Of a DNA stretch of 64,000 nt, positions 45,061 to 54,328 are shown one piece after another (the first letter of the stretch is position 1; every line of letters begins with the position of its first letter). Origin of the DNA: an uncultured Nesterenkonia sp. (GTDB taxonomy: Bacteria; Actinomycetota; Actinomycetes; Actinomycetales; Micrococcaceae); the NCBI GenBank assembly GCA_946222885.1, contig CAMIAK010000008.1, forward strand, positions 62,001-126,000, read 5' to 3'. The translations under genes were made by a program, and so were the position numbers. The notes under the pieces are model-generated. The model saw nothing but the letters and a program-made list of their open reading frames with translations, ran no database searches and had not been told where the DNA came from.

Positions 45061-45351
45061 ATGGCATTTCTTCAGATCGACACCGCCGACCTCATGGCCA
45101 AGAGCCAGACCGTGGAGGCGACCCTGGGCCGCATCCAGAACGATGTTAACTCCATGGAGACCCAGCTGCGCCAGCTCCAGGAGTCCTGGAAGGGCGCAGC
45201 CGGCGGGGCCTTCCAGGAGGTCCTGACCCAGTGGCGCGCCACCCAGGCACAGGTGGAGCAGTCCCTGCTCAGCGTCCGGCAGGCCATGGCGCAGGCCTCC
45301 AGCCAGTACGAGGAGACGGAGAACGCCGCCACCGCCATGTTCGCCCGCTGA
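45061..45351 (+). CDS. WXG100 (ESAT-6-like) protein
   Basis: 96 aa helical hairpin with the WxG turn in SWKGAAGG (residues 43-50) and the C-terminal helix QASSQYEETENAA carrying a YxxxE-like export signal (YEETE). Exported by type VII secretion. No ESX gene is in the window, so the exporter is elsewhere. AAGGAG before the ATG; own terminator at 45360-45398. Confidence 0.9.
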   Translation: MAFLQIDTADLMAKSQTVEATLGRIQNDVNSMETQLRQLQESWKGAAGGAFQEVLTQWRATQAQVEQSLLSVRQAMAQASSQYEETENAATAMFAR

Positions 45352-45359
45352 GCCGGGCC

Positions 45360-45398
45360 GGTTGTGAGGGCGGGCCACCGTGGCCCACCCTCACAACC
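45360..45398. terminator. Terminator after the WXG100 gene
   Basis: GGTTGTGAGGG (45360-45370) with CCCTCACAACC (45388-45398), and GGGCCAC/GTGGCCC inside, so almost fully paired. Confidence 0.85.
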
Positions 45399-45451
45399 TC
45401 TATGTACACAAAACCTAGACAGGTGTAATACGTATGGTTACCGTAGGTCTT

Positions 45452-45652
45452 ATGACCAAGACCATCAGCTTCCGCCCCAGCGAGGACGATGAGCGGATCA
45501 TCGCCGCGGCTCAGGGGCCCGAGGAGCGGCGCAGCGACGTGATCCGGCGCGGGCTCCGCCTGCTGGAGCGTGAGGCCTGGGCGGAGCAGGCCCGTGAGGA
45601 CGCCGCCCGGCTGAAGGATGAGGACCTCTCCGAGGAAGAGGACGCCTGGTGA
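45452..45652 (+). CDS. Ribbon-helix-helix antitoxin
   Basis: 66 aa. MTKTISFRPSEDDERIIAAA then a basic RHH helix (RRSDVIRRGLRLLE) and an acidic tail (RLKDEDLSEEEDAW) suited to masking a basic toxin. An in-frame ATG at 45434 would add six residues. The upstream region has ATACGTAT (45428) and GGTTACC (45436) as small palindromes, likely the self-repression site. Overlaps the toxin start by four bases. Confidence 0.82.
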   Translation: MTKTISFRPSEDDERIIAAAQGPEERRSDVIRRGLRLLEREAWAEQAREDAARLKDEDLSEEEDAW

Positions 45653-45966
45653 TCCGCGGGGCGGTCTACCGAGTCGATTTCGGAACCGCGAAGCGCGGAC
45701 ACGAGCAGCGGGGACGGCGGTACGGCGTCGTGCTCAGCCCTCATGACATGGACTGGAGCGTAGCCACCGTGGTCCCCACCTCGCGCAGCGCCCAGCCCGC
45801 GATCTTCCGGCCGGAGCTGGAGCTGCTCGGCGAACGCACACGGTTCCTGGCGGACCAGATCCGCACGGTGGATGTCAGCCACATCCACGGCGACCCGGTC
45901 TCCTTCCTCACCCACAACGAGCTCACCGAGATCGAACGCGCCGTCACCCTCTACCTGGGCCTATAA
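45649..45966 (+). CDS. MazF/PemK-type toxin (endoribonuclease)
   Basis: 105 aa. PemK/MazF fold: MIRGAVYRVDFG with the RG catalytic pair near the N-terminus, RRYGVVLSPH, VVPTSRSAQPA and FLADQIRTVDVSHI, each a family block. Cleaves mRNA when free of antitoxin. GTG start in GTGA. Its stop overlaps the convergent secreted-protein gene by six bases. Confidence 0.87.
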   Translation: MIRGAVYRVDFGTAKRGHEQRGRRYGVVLSPHDMDWSVATVVPTSRSAQPAIFRPELELLGERTRFLADQIRTVDVSHIHGDPVSFLTHNELTEIERAVTLYLGL

Positions 45967-46347
45967 CCCCGTTTCTGCAGCAGCGCTCTCTGCAATGCCC
46001 GCATGGATAGTCTCAACAGCGGCCTCCGCGCCGCCGGATTCGACACACCCCTCGAAGACCACGACTCCGCTGCCGCCCTCGGATTCGAGCGGTGTGATCT
46101 CACACCCGTAGGCACCCTCGAGGATCTCCCAGCTGTACTCTGCATAGAAGGCTTCCCGGTCAGCCTCTGAGGCGTCCTCCGGGTAGTGATTCAGCTCCGC
46201 GACCTTCTGGACCACTTGCGGGTCAGCGTCTATGCCGCCCGCACTGAGAGAGCCTTCGGACGCAGGAGAAGAAGCTCCAGAGTTCGCCACGATGATCATG
46301 ACTGTCACTCCGGCAACCATCAGAGCCCTGAACCTGCTCGTCGTCAT
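45961..46347 (-). CDS. Small secreted protein of the PadR operon
   Basis: 128 aa with a signal peptide (FRALMVAGVTVMIIVANSGAS). The mature part is acidic with two Cys (YGCEITP, FEGCVES) that could form a disulfide. No family recognised. Third gene of an operon with ATGA overlaps, after a PadR regulator and a membrane protein. Confidence 0.65.
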   Translation of the reverse strand: MTTSRFRALMVAGVTVMIIVANSGASSPASEGSLSAGGIDADPQVVQKVAELNHYPEDASEADREAFYAEYSWEILEGAYGCEITPLESEGGSGVVVFEGCVESGGAEAAVETIHAGIAESAAAETGL

Positions 46348-46835
46348 TCCCCAAACTCCTCGGCCGGCGGCAGTGCGGGTGTTCCATCGGCCGGGTCGAC
46401 GACCTCGACCACGTTGAGCTCCGCCACCTCCTGTTCGGTCAGCTGATTCGAAGCCCCCTCATTCATCTCGAGGTAGGTGATCTCCGCGGACACATCATCA
46501 GCCCCTCCTGGGAGGAGCACGTTGATCGCCGTCGCCCCGGAGATGGCCAGAACTATTCCTGCCGCTGCACTGAGGACGCCGAATCTCCCTCCGCCCCTCC
46601 CGGAGGAGATGTCTGGCGCAGCCCGGGAGGCGACCCTCCTCCGGAACGCGTAGAGACGGCTGGTGAACGCCCTCAGGAGGATCCCGGCGGCAAGTCCCGC
46701 CGGACTCAACCCGAATTCCTTCGCATGGCACAGGTCATGCGCCCATTCCTCCCGATAGCGATCACGCAACCCAGAGGGCGCGAGCGCTCCCACCAAGAGG
46801 AGAAAGAGCCTCTGCGAGACAGGGAGCTTCCTCAT
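46344..46835 (-). CDS. PadR-linked membrane protein (permease-prefix-like)
   Basis: 163 aa. The start LPVSQRLFLLLVGALAPSGLRDRYREEWAHDL resembles the helix found before permease domains of genes controlled by PadR (interrupt: residues 4-35). One membrane helix is near 100-120 and an acidic outer tail follows. ATG 46835 overlaps the padR stop by four bases; an ATG at 46847 is possible. No permease domain itself is present. Confidence 0.6.
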   Translation of the reverse strand: MRKLPVSQRLFLLLVGALAPSGLRDRYREEWAHDLCHAKEFGLSPAGLAAGILLRAFTSRLYAFRRRVASRAAPDISSGRGGGRFGVLSAAAGIVLAISGATAINVLLPGGADDVSAEITYLEMNEGASNQLTEQEVAELNVVEVVDPADGTPALPPAEEFGE

Positions 46836-47152
46836 GCAGTCCCCCAAGCTGTCCGGCCCCTGGGGGCTCTGCCCCTCTCAGCGGCCCTACGGACATATTC
46901 CTGGGCGGGGAGCACCGCCCCCGGCATCAGACGATAGATCCGCCGCCGAGGGCCCCGGCGCTCAGAATCCTCTTCCCAATACGAGTGGACCCATCCCGCC
47001 GTTTCAAGCTTCTCCAGAATGGGATACACCGTCCCGGCAGGACGGCGCGTCCGCTGGATGACGGCAAGTCCCCAGAGCTCTTCGGCGGAACCCTTGAGGA
47101 GCACATCCAGCACATCAGCCGTCGCCTGCGTAACACGTCCAAGATTTTCCAT
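46832..47152 (-). CDS. PadR family transcriptional regulator
   Basis: 106 aa winged helix: DVLDVLLKGSAEELWGLAV, RRPAGTVYPILEKLETAGW and RRRIYRLMPG. The usual C-terminal dimer helix is short. First of three coupled genes. Upstream CTATATAG (47168-47175) and its surroundings are loosely palindromic and may be the autorepression site. Confidence 0.88.
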   Translation of the reverse strand: MENLGRVTQATADVLDVLLKGSAEELWGLAVIQRTRRPAGTVYPILEKLETAGWVHSYWEEDSERRGPRRRIYRLMPGAVLPAQEYVRRAAERGRAPRGRTAWGTA

Positions 47153-47205
47153 CGAGACTTAAACTACCTATATAGATTTAGAAGCACAATCCCCTGCACA
47201 GAAAA

Positions 47206-47235
47206 ATCCCCGAGAACCATTCGGTTCTCGGGGAT
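47206..47235 (-). terminator. Terminator of groEL
   Basis: 13-bp perfect stem (47206-47218 with 47223-47235) and a 4-base loop; on the minus strand followed by TTTTTCTG. A textbook intrinsic terminator. Confidence 0.93.
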
Positions 47236-47256
47236 CTCTCTAGCTGCGGGGCAGGA

Positions 47257-48894
<1,638 letters not shown>

Positions 48895-49051
48895 GGTGGC
48901 ACGTGTCCTTCCTGGACTCGGCTTGTCGATAAACCGTGATGGATGACTCGTAGGTGCCCGCGACGGACGGCCGGCCCCGCGTCACCGGGGCCTTCGACGG
49001 CCTCACCTGCTGAGGTTCTCAGTCCACCCTCTGCTGGCAGTCACGCCAGGA

Positions 49052-49094
49052 GAGTGCTAATCAATATTTAGCACTCTCCATAAGGGAGTGCAAG
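49052..49094 (-). promoter_or_regulatory. groEL promoter overlapped by a triple-arm CIRCE (HrcA) site
   Basis: Minus strand TTGCAC (49093-49088), 17 bases, TAAATA (49070-49065). The arms CTTGCACTC (49094-49086) and GAGTGCTAA (49076-49068) are nine bases apart, the canonical CIRCE spacing. A third arm TTAGCACTC (49060-49052) follows after seven bases. HrcA would block the promoter. Confidence 0.88.
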
Positions 49095-49129
49095 ATGCCG
49101 CCGCACCCTATGCCCAGGAGCGAACAGGC

Positions 49130-49774
49130 TCACTGGCCGGGACCGTACTCCGCCCCCACGACGACGGCCACAGTGGAGAAGCTGTCGCTCTGCTGCACGG
49201 CGTCCACACCCATGTCGGAGGCCAGCTGCTGGGCGAACTCCTCCTGGCCGGAGGGATAATAGATCGCGGGGGTGGCCTGATCACCCCAGGAGGGATCCCA
49301 GTTGTTCAGGGCGGTGACGTTGTAGCCCTGCTCCTCGATCTGGCTCTGCGCGTTGGCGGCGGTGCCCTCAGGCCCGTTGTAGTTGTAGACCTGGACGGGG
49401 GTCTCCATGTCGACCTCGGCGGCACCCTCCTCGCCGTTCTGGCCTTCGCCCTCGCCGTTGGCGCCGTCCTCTTCACCGGCGTCCTCGCCGTCCTCGGCAG
49501 CGCCTTCCTCACCCTCACCCTCGGCAGGCTCCTCCTGCTCCTCGGTGACGGCGCCGTCGCCCCCGTCGGCAGTGGTGTCGGCGTCGTCGTCGCCGAAGAC
49601 CAGCCAGGAGAACAGCCCGACCACCAGCACGACGGCGGCCAGCAGCGCGATCCACTTCATTCCGCCGCTGCGGCCCGCACCTGCTCCGGAGGCTCCCGGA
49701 GCGCGGTGCTTCCCGGCCTCTCCGGACTGGTAGGGCGGGACGTCGTCGAACTCGTCATGGGGGTGCTGGCTCAT
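49130..49774 (-). CDS. LytR C-terminal domain membrane protein
   Basis: 214 aa. One membrane helix at about 40-60 (KWIALLAAVVLVVGLFSWLV), an extremely acidic Glu/Gly/Ala linker (about 62-118), then a LytR_C domain (VQVYNYNGPEGTAANAQSQ ... VAVVVG). LytR_C proteins act at the cell surface; exact role unknown. Overlaps DUF3263 by four bases, a pairing conserved in actinobacteria. Confidence 0.88.
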   Translation of the reverse strand: MSQHPHDEFDDVPPYQSGEAGKHRAPGASGAGAGRSGGMKWIALLAAVVLVVGLFSWLVFGDDDADTTADGGDGAVTEEQEEPAEGEGEEGAAEDGEDAGEEDGANGEGEGQNGEEGAAEVDMETPVQVYNYNGPEGTAANAQSQIEEQGYNVTALNNWDPSWGDQATPAIYYPSGQEEFAQQLASDMGVDAVQQSDSFSTVAVVVGAEYGPGQ

Positions 49775-50019
49775 GGTTTCATCCTCCTCGCGCGCTGCCT
49801 GGCATCACGCTGGCGGCGCAGGCGCTTGACCAGCATGGGGTCGTGCGCGAGCGCCTCTTCGGTGTCGATCAGGCGATTCAGTGTCTGGTAGTACGCCACG
49901 GAGGTCATGCCGAGCTGGTCACGGATGGCCTGGTCCTTCGCGCCGGCGTATTTCCACCACTGGCGTTCGAGCGCCAGAATCTTCTCCTCCTCAGCGGAGA
50001 GTCCACTGCGTACGTCCAC
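49771..50019 (-). CDS. DUF3263 protein
   Basis: 82 aa. GLSAEEEKILALERQWWKYAG then KDQAIRDQLGMTSVAYYQTLN resembles a small HTH that may bind DNA; the family is DUF3263. Basic tail (RLRRQRDARQRARR). Function unknown. Coupled to the LytR_C gene by ATGA overlap. Confidence 0.87.
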   Translation of the reverse strand: MDVRSGLSAEEEKILALERQWWKYAGAKDQAIRDQLGMTSVAYYQTLNRLIDTEEALAHDPMLVKRLRRQRDARQRARRMKP

Positions 50020-50166
50020 GAGCCCATCCTACGGGGGTTCGGCGGAGTTCTCCGCCATATCCGCCGGCTGTGTGTTTGCACCGGGCAGGGCTATCGTTAG
50101 GCTGAGGACAGAGGCATGAGGGGTCAGCAACCTAGCAGCCGACAGGAACACGAGGATCTGGTCAGG

Positions 50167-50886
50167 ATGAGCACTATGAGCCGAACTGAGCAGGAGCAGG
50201 GACTCTCATCGTCGCTGATCGCGCCGCTGGAGCCGGCCTGGGAGGAGGCGCTGTCCTCCCAGGCGGAGCGCTTCGCCGCCGTCCGCGAGGAGCTGAGCCG
50301 GCGCCGCGAGCGGGGCGAGCAGATCCTGCCTGCCCCCACCCGCGTGCTGCGGGCCTTCCGGCAGCCCTTCGACCGCGTGAAGGTCCTGATCCTCGGGCAG
50401 GATCCCTATCCGACGCAGGGCCACCCGATCGGCATGTCCTTCGCCGTGGCCCCGGACGTCCGCCCGCTGCCGCGCAGCCTGCAGAACATCTTCAAGGAGC
50501 TACACGACGACGTCGGCATCCCGCCCTCCGAGCACGGAGACCTGAGCACGTGGGCCCACCAGGGGGTGCTGATGCTCAACCGGGTGCTGACCGTCAGCGC
50601 CGGCACCCCCGGGTCGCACCGCGGCATCGGGTGGGAGGAGATCACCGAGGCCGCCGTCCGGGCCCTGGTGGACCGGGGCACACCCCTGGTCTCGATCCTG
50701 TGGGGCGCCGACGCCCGGAAGATGGCGCCGCTGCTGGACCAGGGTGAGCACACTGAGGTCATCACCAGCCCGCACCCCTCCCCGCTCTCGGCCAGCCGGG
50801 GCTTCTTCGGCTCCAAGCCGTTCTCCCAGGCGAATGAGGCCCTGCAGCGGCTGGGCGCGGAGCCCATCGACTGGCAGCTGCGCTAG
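50167..50886 (+). CDS. ung: Uracil-DNA glycosylase
   Basis: 239 aa. Family 1 enzyme that removes uracil from DNA. Catalytic Asp in GQDPYPTQGHPIGMSF near residue 80; the DNA-intercalation motif is HPSPLSASRGFFGSKPFS near 205. Start ATG 50167 or 50176; a frame to 50116 lacks support. Its stop overlaps the convergent thrE stop by four bases. Confidence 0.95.
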   Translation: MSTMSRTEQEQGLSSSLIAPLEPAWEEALSSQAERFAAVREELSRRRERGEQILPAPTRVLRAFRQPFDRVKVLILGQDPYPTQGHPIGMSFAVAPDVRPLPRSLQNIFKELHDDVGIPPSEHGDLSTWAHQGVLMLNRVLTVSAGTPGSHRGIGWEEITEAAVRALVDRGTPLVSILWGADARKMAPLLDQGEHTEVITSPHPSPLSASRGFFGSKPFSQANEALQRLGAEPIDWQLR

Positions 50887-53087
50887 CGGGTGCGGGCGCG
50901 GGAGCGCTCGTTGGACTGCAGGCTGGAGGTCAGCGGCCGCATGGAGACGTCGCCGAGCACGATGCCGGAGGCGATCGCCAGGATGATGATCATCGCGTTG
51001 AAGAGCTCCGCGAGGCCGCTCATCATGGACAGCACCATGGTGGTCTCGGGGTTCTCGATCGCGATCTGGTACATGCCGCGGAAGACCATCAGGCCCGGCA
51101 GCATGAACATCATCGCCGGCACGGCCACCACCAGCTGCGGGGCCCCCATGCGCAGAGCCACCACACGGCCGAGCGCACCGACGATGGTCGCCCCGATGAT
51201 CGGGGTCATCCGCTCGCCCAGCCCGATCAGCTCCCCTGCGTAGAACCCGGCGAAGCCGAGCGCGGAGACCGCCCCGATGGGAAGGACCATCCGCCAGCGC
51301 GCCTGCTCCACGATCGCCGCGCTGGCCCCGGCGAAGAACACCAGCAGAATCAGCACCGGCGCCGGATAGATGCGGGTCAGCCCGTCGGCGATGACGATGT
51401 GCGGGGCCCCCATGAGGTCCCAGATCACGACGGCGGCCATGATGCCCGCGGTCATCCCGGCGAAGGCGATCATCGAAGAGAGCAGACGGCCGGCCGAGGT
51501 GATCGGGAAGCCGTTGATCGCATCCTGGATCGCCGAGACCACGCGCGCCGAGGGCAGCAGGATCATCAGCGAGCCGGCCACCACCATGGAGGGGGTGATG
51601 TCCACGCCCATGGTGAAGGCTCCCATCGCGAGGAAGGACGCGACGAACCCTCCGGCGGCCAGCCCGAAATACTCCGGCACGCGCCAGGCGGTCAGCTGCC
51701 GGGTCAGCCACAGCACGATCAGCGTGCCGAAGAAGCCCAGAGTCGCATCCAGCAGGGGAGCGCCCAGGAAGCTGGCGAAGAAGCTGGCGAAGAACCCGCC
51801 GGCCAGGGTCACCATCCAGCGCGGGAAGGGCTTGGGCTCCCGGGTGATCTCCTCGAGCCGCTTCTCGGCGTCGCTGCGCGTCATGCGGCCGGAGACGATG
51901 TCGGTGACCAGCTCGTGCACTGCGGCCAGCGCCTTGTAGTTGCCGGACCAGGAGCGGACCACCCGCACCCGGGAGTAGGGGATCTTGCCCTCGGGCGCCC
52001 AGTTGAGGCTGATCGACTGGTTGGTGATGTCCACGTCGGTGTTCTTCATCCCGAAGGCCGCCGTGGTGGCGATGATGGAGGTCTCGACCTCCAGCGCGCC
52101 GGCGCCGTAGCGGAAGAGGGTCTCCCCCAGGTCCAGCACGAAGGCGATGGTGGCGGGCTCCTCCGTCTCCCCGGGCGCCTCGGCCTGCTGCGGGTTCGCG
52201 AAGGGCGTCCCCTCCAGCCGGTCGATGATCGGCACTGCGGAGGTCATCGGCGCCTCCGGGCGCATGATGCGCCGGAAGACCTGCTGGACCTGCTGCGGGT
52301 TGAGCTTCTGGTCGAAGACGGTGCGGTCGAAGAGCTGCTGGCTCTTCCGGCGCTGTTGGGTCAGCTTCTCCCGCAGCCGGGTGGGCCGCAGCACGGAGCG
52401 CCGGCGCAGCGGCACGGCCTCCAGCGAGGAGGAGGGCAGCGTCCCGGCGGCGGTGAAGGAGAGGTCCAGCAGGCCCGACGTCGGCCCCTGGTCCTGGCGG
52501 CGGGCGGAGTCGGCCGCTCGCTGCTCCCAGGCGGTGGTGGTCTCGGTGTTCCCGGTGGTGGGGATCTGCGGGCCCAGCGCCTCGGTCTGGGACCAGTCGC
52601 CGGCCTGCGGGAAGGTCTCCCAGTAGTCGCGGGCCCCGCCCTGGATGGGGTCGGAGGCGTAACGATTGGGCTCCATCGTATGGGGAGCCTCGGTCTCCGG
52701 GTAGGAGTAGGTGTGGGCGTCGAGGTCCTCGGCGGAGGAGGCGGAGACCGCGGAGCTGATCGCGGAGTAGGTCCGCTGGAACTCGGGGTCCGGGGTGAAC
52801 TCGTGCCGGGCGGAGGGCTCTTCGCGCTCCTCAGCGGCGCGGCCGGCTGCCTCGGCGTCGTACTCCTCCCACTCCAGGGCGGCCTCGGCCTCGGTGGAGG
52901 CCTGCCAGGAGGAGGCGATGGAGGAGGTCAGCGACTTCACGAAGCCCCCGGAGGAGGGCTCATCGCCGGCGTCGTCGTCGGCGGCTGCCGAACGCACCAC
53001 CGGGATGCCGGAGACGTCCGAGGTGGGCGAGGAGATCAGCGGATCGATCGCCTCGGGCTCGTAGCTCTCATCGCGCTCAGACGACAA
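50883..53087 (-). CDS. Threonine/serine exporter ThrE family, long acidic N-terminus
   Basis: 734 aa. The C-terminal 410 residues are ThrE (DUF1212 and ThrE_2): LDLGETLFRYGAGALEVET, WMVTLAGGFFASFFASFLGAP and about ten helices. About 330 residues come before that, of which the first 250 are acidic, Ser/Glu-rich and disordered; known ThrE (Corynebacterium) is about 490 aa, so this is a large extra tail. TTG 53087 with AAGGAGG is the start. The frame open to 53225 runs into the tRNA-Val gene and is not used. Confidence 0.85.
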   Translation of the reverse strand: MSSERDESYEPEAIDPLISSPTSDVSGIPVVRSAAADDDAGDEPSSGGFVKSLTSSIASSWQASTEAEAALEWEEYDAEAAGRAAEEREEPSARHEFTPDPEFQRTYSAISSAVSASSAEDLDAHTYSYPETEAPHTMEPNRYASDPIQGGARDYWETFPQAGDWSQTEALGPQIPTTGNTETTTAWEQRAADSARRQDQGPTSGLLDLSFTAAGTLPSSSLEAVPLRRRSVLRPTRLREKLTQQRRKSQQLFDRTVFDQKLNPQQVQQVFRRIMRPEAPMTSAVPIIDRLEGTPFANPQQAEAPGETEEPATIAFVLDLGETLFRYGAGALEVETSIIATTAAFGMKNTDVDITNQSISLNWAPEGKIPYSRVRVVRSWSGNYKALAAVHELVTDIVSGRMTRSDAEKRLEEITREPKPFPRWMVTLAGGFFASFFASFLGAPLLDATLGFFGTLIVLWLTRQLTAWRVPEYFGLAAGGFVASFLAMGAFTMGVDITPSMVVAGSLMILLPSARVVSAIQDAINGFPITSAGRLLSSMIAFAGMTAGIMAAVVIWDLMGAPHIVIADGLTRIYPAPVLILLVFFAGASAAIVEQARWRMVLPIGAVSALGFAGFYAGELIGLGERMTPIIGATIVGALGRVVALRMGAPQLVVAVPAMMFMLPGLMVFRGMYQIAIENPETTMVLSMMSGLAELFNAMIIILAIASGIVLGDVSMRPLTSSLQSNERSRARTR

Positions 53088-53120
53088 CGCCCCTCCTTCC
53101 AGGAGTACAACCACAAAAGG

Positions 53121-53139
53121 ACCCGGGAGGAACCCGGGT
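53121..53139 (-). terminator. Terminator after tRNA-Val
   Basis: ACCCGGG (53121-53127) with CCCGGGT (53133-53139); on the minus strand followed by CCTTTTGTGG. Confidence 0.7.
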
Positions 53140-53189
53140 CTTCGCGGTGGAAACGGTCGGTGGTGCCTGATGAGCTCAGGCGCGGAATG

Positions 53190-53266
53190 TGGTGGATCTG
53201 AATGGACTCGAACCATCGACCTCACGCGTGTGAAGCGTGCGCTCTAACCAACTGAGCTACAGATCC
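53190..53266 (-). tRNA. tRNA-Val (anticodon CAC)
   Basis: 77 nt including an encoded CCA. Acceptor GGATCTG/CAGATCC, D-arm GCTC/GAGC, anticodon stem CACGC/GCGTG with loop TTCACAC, T-arm with TTCGAGT. The terminator is 50 bases downstream. Confidence 0.95.
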
Positions 53267-53360
53267 CTGCGGCACGGATGCGCGCATCAGTGCCTAAGAA
53301 GATTAGCACCTCCGGGGCGCGGAGAAGAAATCCCCGCTCCGCGCCCCGGAAGGCGGAAGA

Positions 53361-54047
53361 TCAGCGGATCGCCTCCTCCAGAGGCGTCTCCCCGTCGAAG
53401 AAGTTCACCGTCTGCCGCACGGCCGAACCGGTGCTGAGCACATGGGCGATGGCCTCGGCGACGTTCTCCCGGGAGGTGTCCGCCGCCTCCGGGCCCTTCT
53501 CCGCGACCAGCCCGGAGATCTCGGCGGCCTCGAGCACCGTGACCCGTCGGGTGGCCGGCTCCAGGGTGAGCTTCCCCGGACCCAGGATGGTCCAGGCCAG
53601 ACCGGTGCCGCGCAGATGGTTGTCCGCGTGATGCTTGGCCTCGGCATAGGGATAGAAGGAGTTCTCCGGGTCCAGGGTGTGGACGTCGGTCTCGCTGCGC
53701 GCATAGGAGACCATCACATAGCGCCCGACGCCGGCCTGCCCGGCGGCCTCCATGGTGCGGATGGCGGCCTCGAGGTCCACCGCCCGGGTGCGGGCCGGGT
53801 CTCCTCCGCCTGCGCCCGCGGAGAACACGACGGCCTCGGCGCCGGAGAAGAGCTCGGCGAGGGAAGCGGTGTCTGCGGACTCGACGTCCAGCACCACCGG
53901 ATTCGCCCCGGCGGCCGCGACGTCCTCGGCATGGGCGGGGTTGCGGATCACCGAGTCCACAGCGAAGCCCGCCTCCGCCAGCTTGGGGGCGGCGAGCAGG
54001 GCGATCTTGCCGTGCCCGCCGATGATGATCACTCGCTTCTCAGCCAT
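53361..54047 (-). CDS. NAD(P)-binding SDR-like protein (atypical, NmrA/SDR_a5 type)
   Basis: 228 aa Rossmann fold. VIIIGGHGKIALLAAPKL at the N-terminus (GxxGxxA), LDVESADTASLAELF, VVFSAGAGGG, and YPYAEAKHHADNHLR holding the YxxxK pair; then WTILGPGKLT as in atypical SDRs. Probably a redox-sensing or sugar-modifying oxidoreductase; substrate unknown. Confidence 0.88.
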   Translation of the reverse strand: MAEKRVIIIGGHGKIALLAAPKLAEAGFAVDSVIRNPAHAEDVAAAGANPVVLDVESADTASLAELFSGAEAVVFSAGAGGGDPARTRAVDLEAAIRTMEAAGQAGVGRYVMVSYARSETDVHTLDPENSFYPYAEAKHHADNHLRGTGLAWTILGPGKLTLEPATRRVTVLEAAEISGLVAEKGPEAADTSRENVAEAIAHVLSTGSAVRQTVNFFDGETPLEEAIR

Positions 54048-54138
54048 GGGATCTCTCCTGATCGTCGGCGCCTGCGCTGTCCATCCGGGACAACAGGGAG
54101 ATGCAGGAAGAAATTTCTCCCATTTCGCAAAATAGGGC

Positions 54139-54302
54139 TTGCGTATTAAAAATCATCGCCGTAAGGTAGTACTCACTTGGGTGCGACAGGGGCCCGCCTG
54201 GTGCGGGCGGGCCCCGCTTCCAAGAGCCAGACCTACTCTTCGCCAGAACTGAACACACAGAAGGGCCCGGCGGGATGATCAGTGCATCCCGCCGGGCCCT
54301 TC
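54139..54302 (+). ncRNA. Candidate small RNA with promoter and terminator
   Basis: TTGCGT (54139-54144), 17 bases, TAAGGT (54162-54167), then no usable frame. A strong GC hairpin GGGGCCCGCC/GGGCGGGCCCC (54189-54215) and a 17-bp terminator stem (54260-54302) follow. A transcript would be about 130 bases. Alternatively the hairpins only separate two genes. Confidence 0.35.
54260..54302. terminator. Terminator between the SDR and MFS genes
   Basis: GAAGGGCCCGGCGGGAT (54260-54276) with its complement at 54286-54302, nine-base loop. It also ends the MFS transcript on the minus strand. Confidence 0.85.
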
Positions 54303-54328
54303 GCCGTGCGCTATGAGTTGGTTGGGGG

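Noticed and set aside
46080..46100. Sixth copy of the C/D palindrome family (GATTCGAGCGG)
   Set aside because: Only an 11-base match within a coding region with no inverted partner; probably chance.
53088..53225. Longer thrE start
   Set aside because: The extension crosses the terminator and enters the tRNA-Val gene. TTG 53087 has a strong ribosome site.
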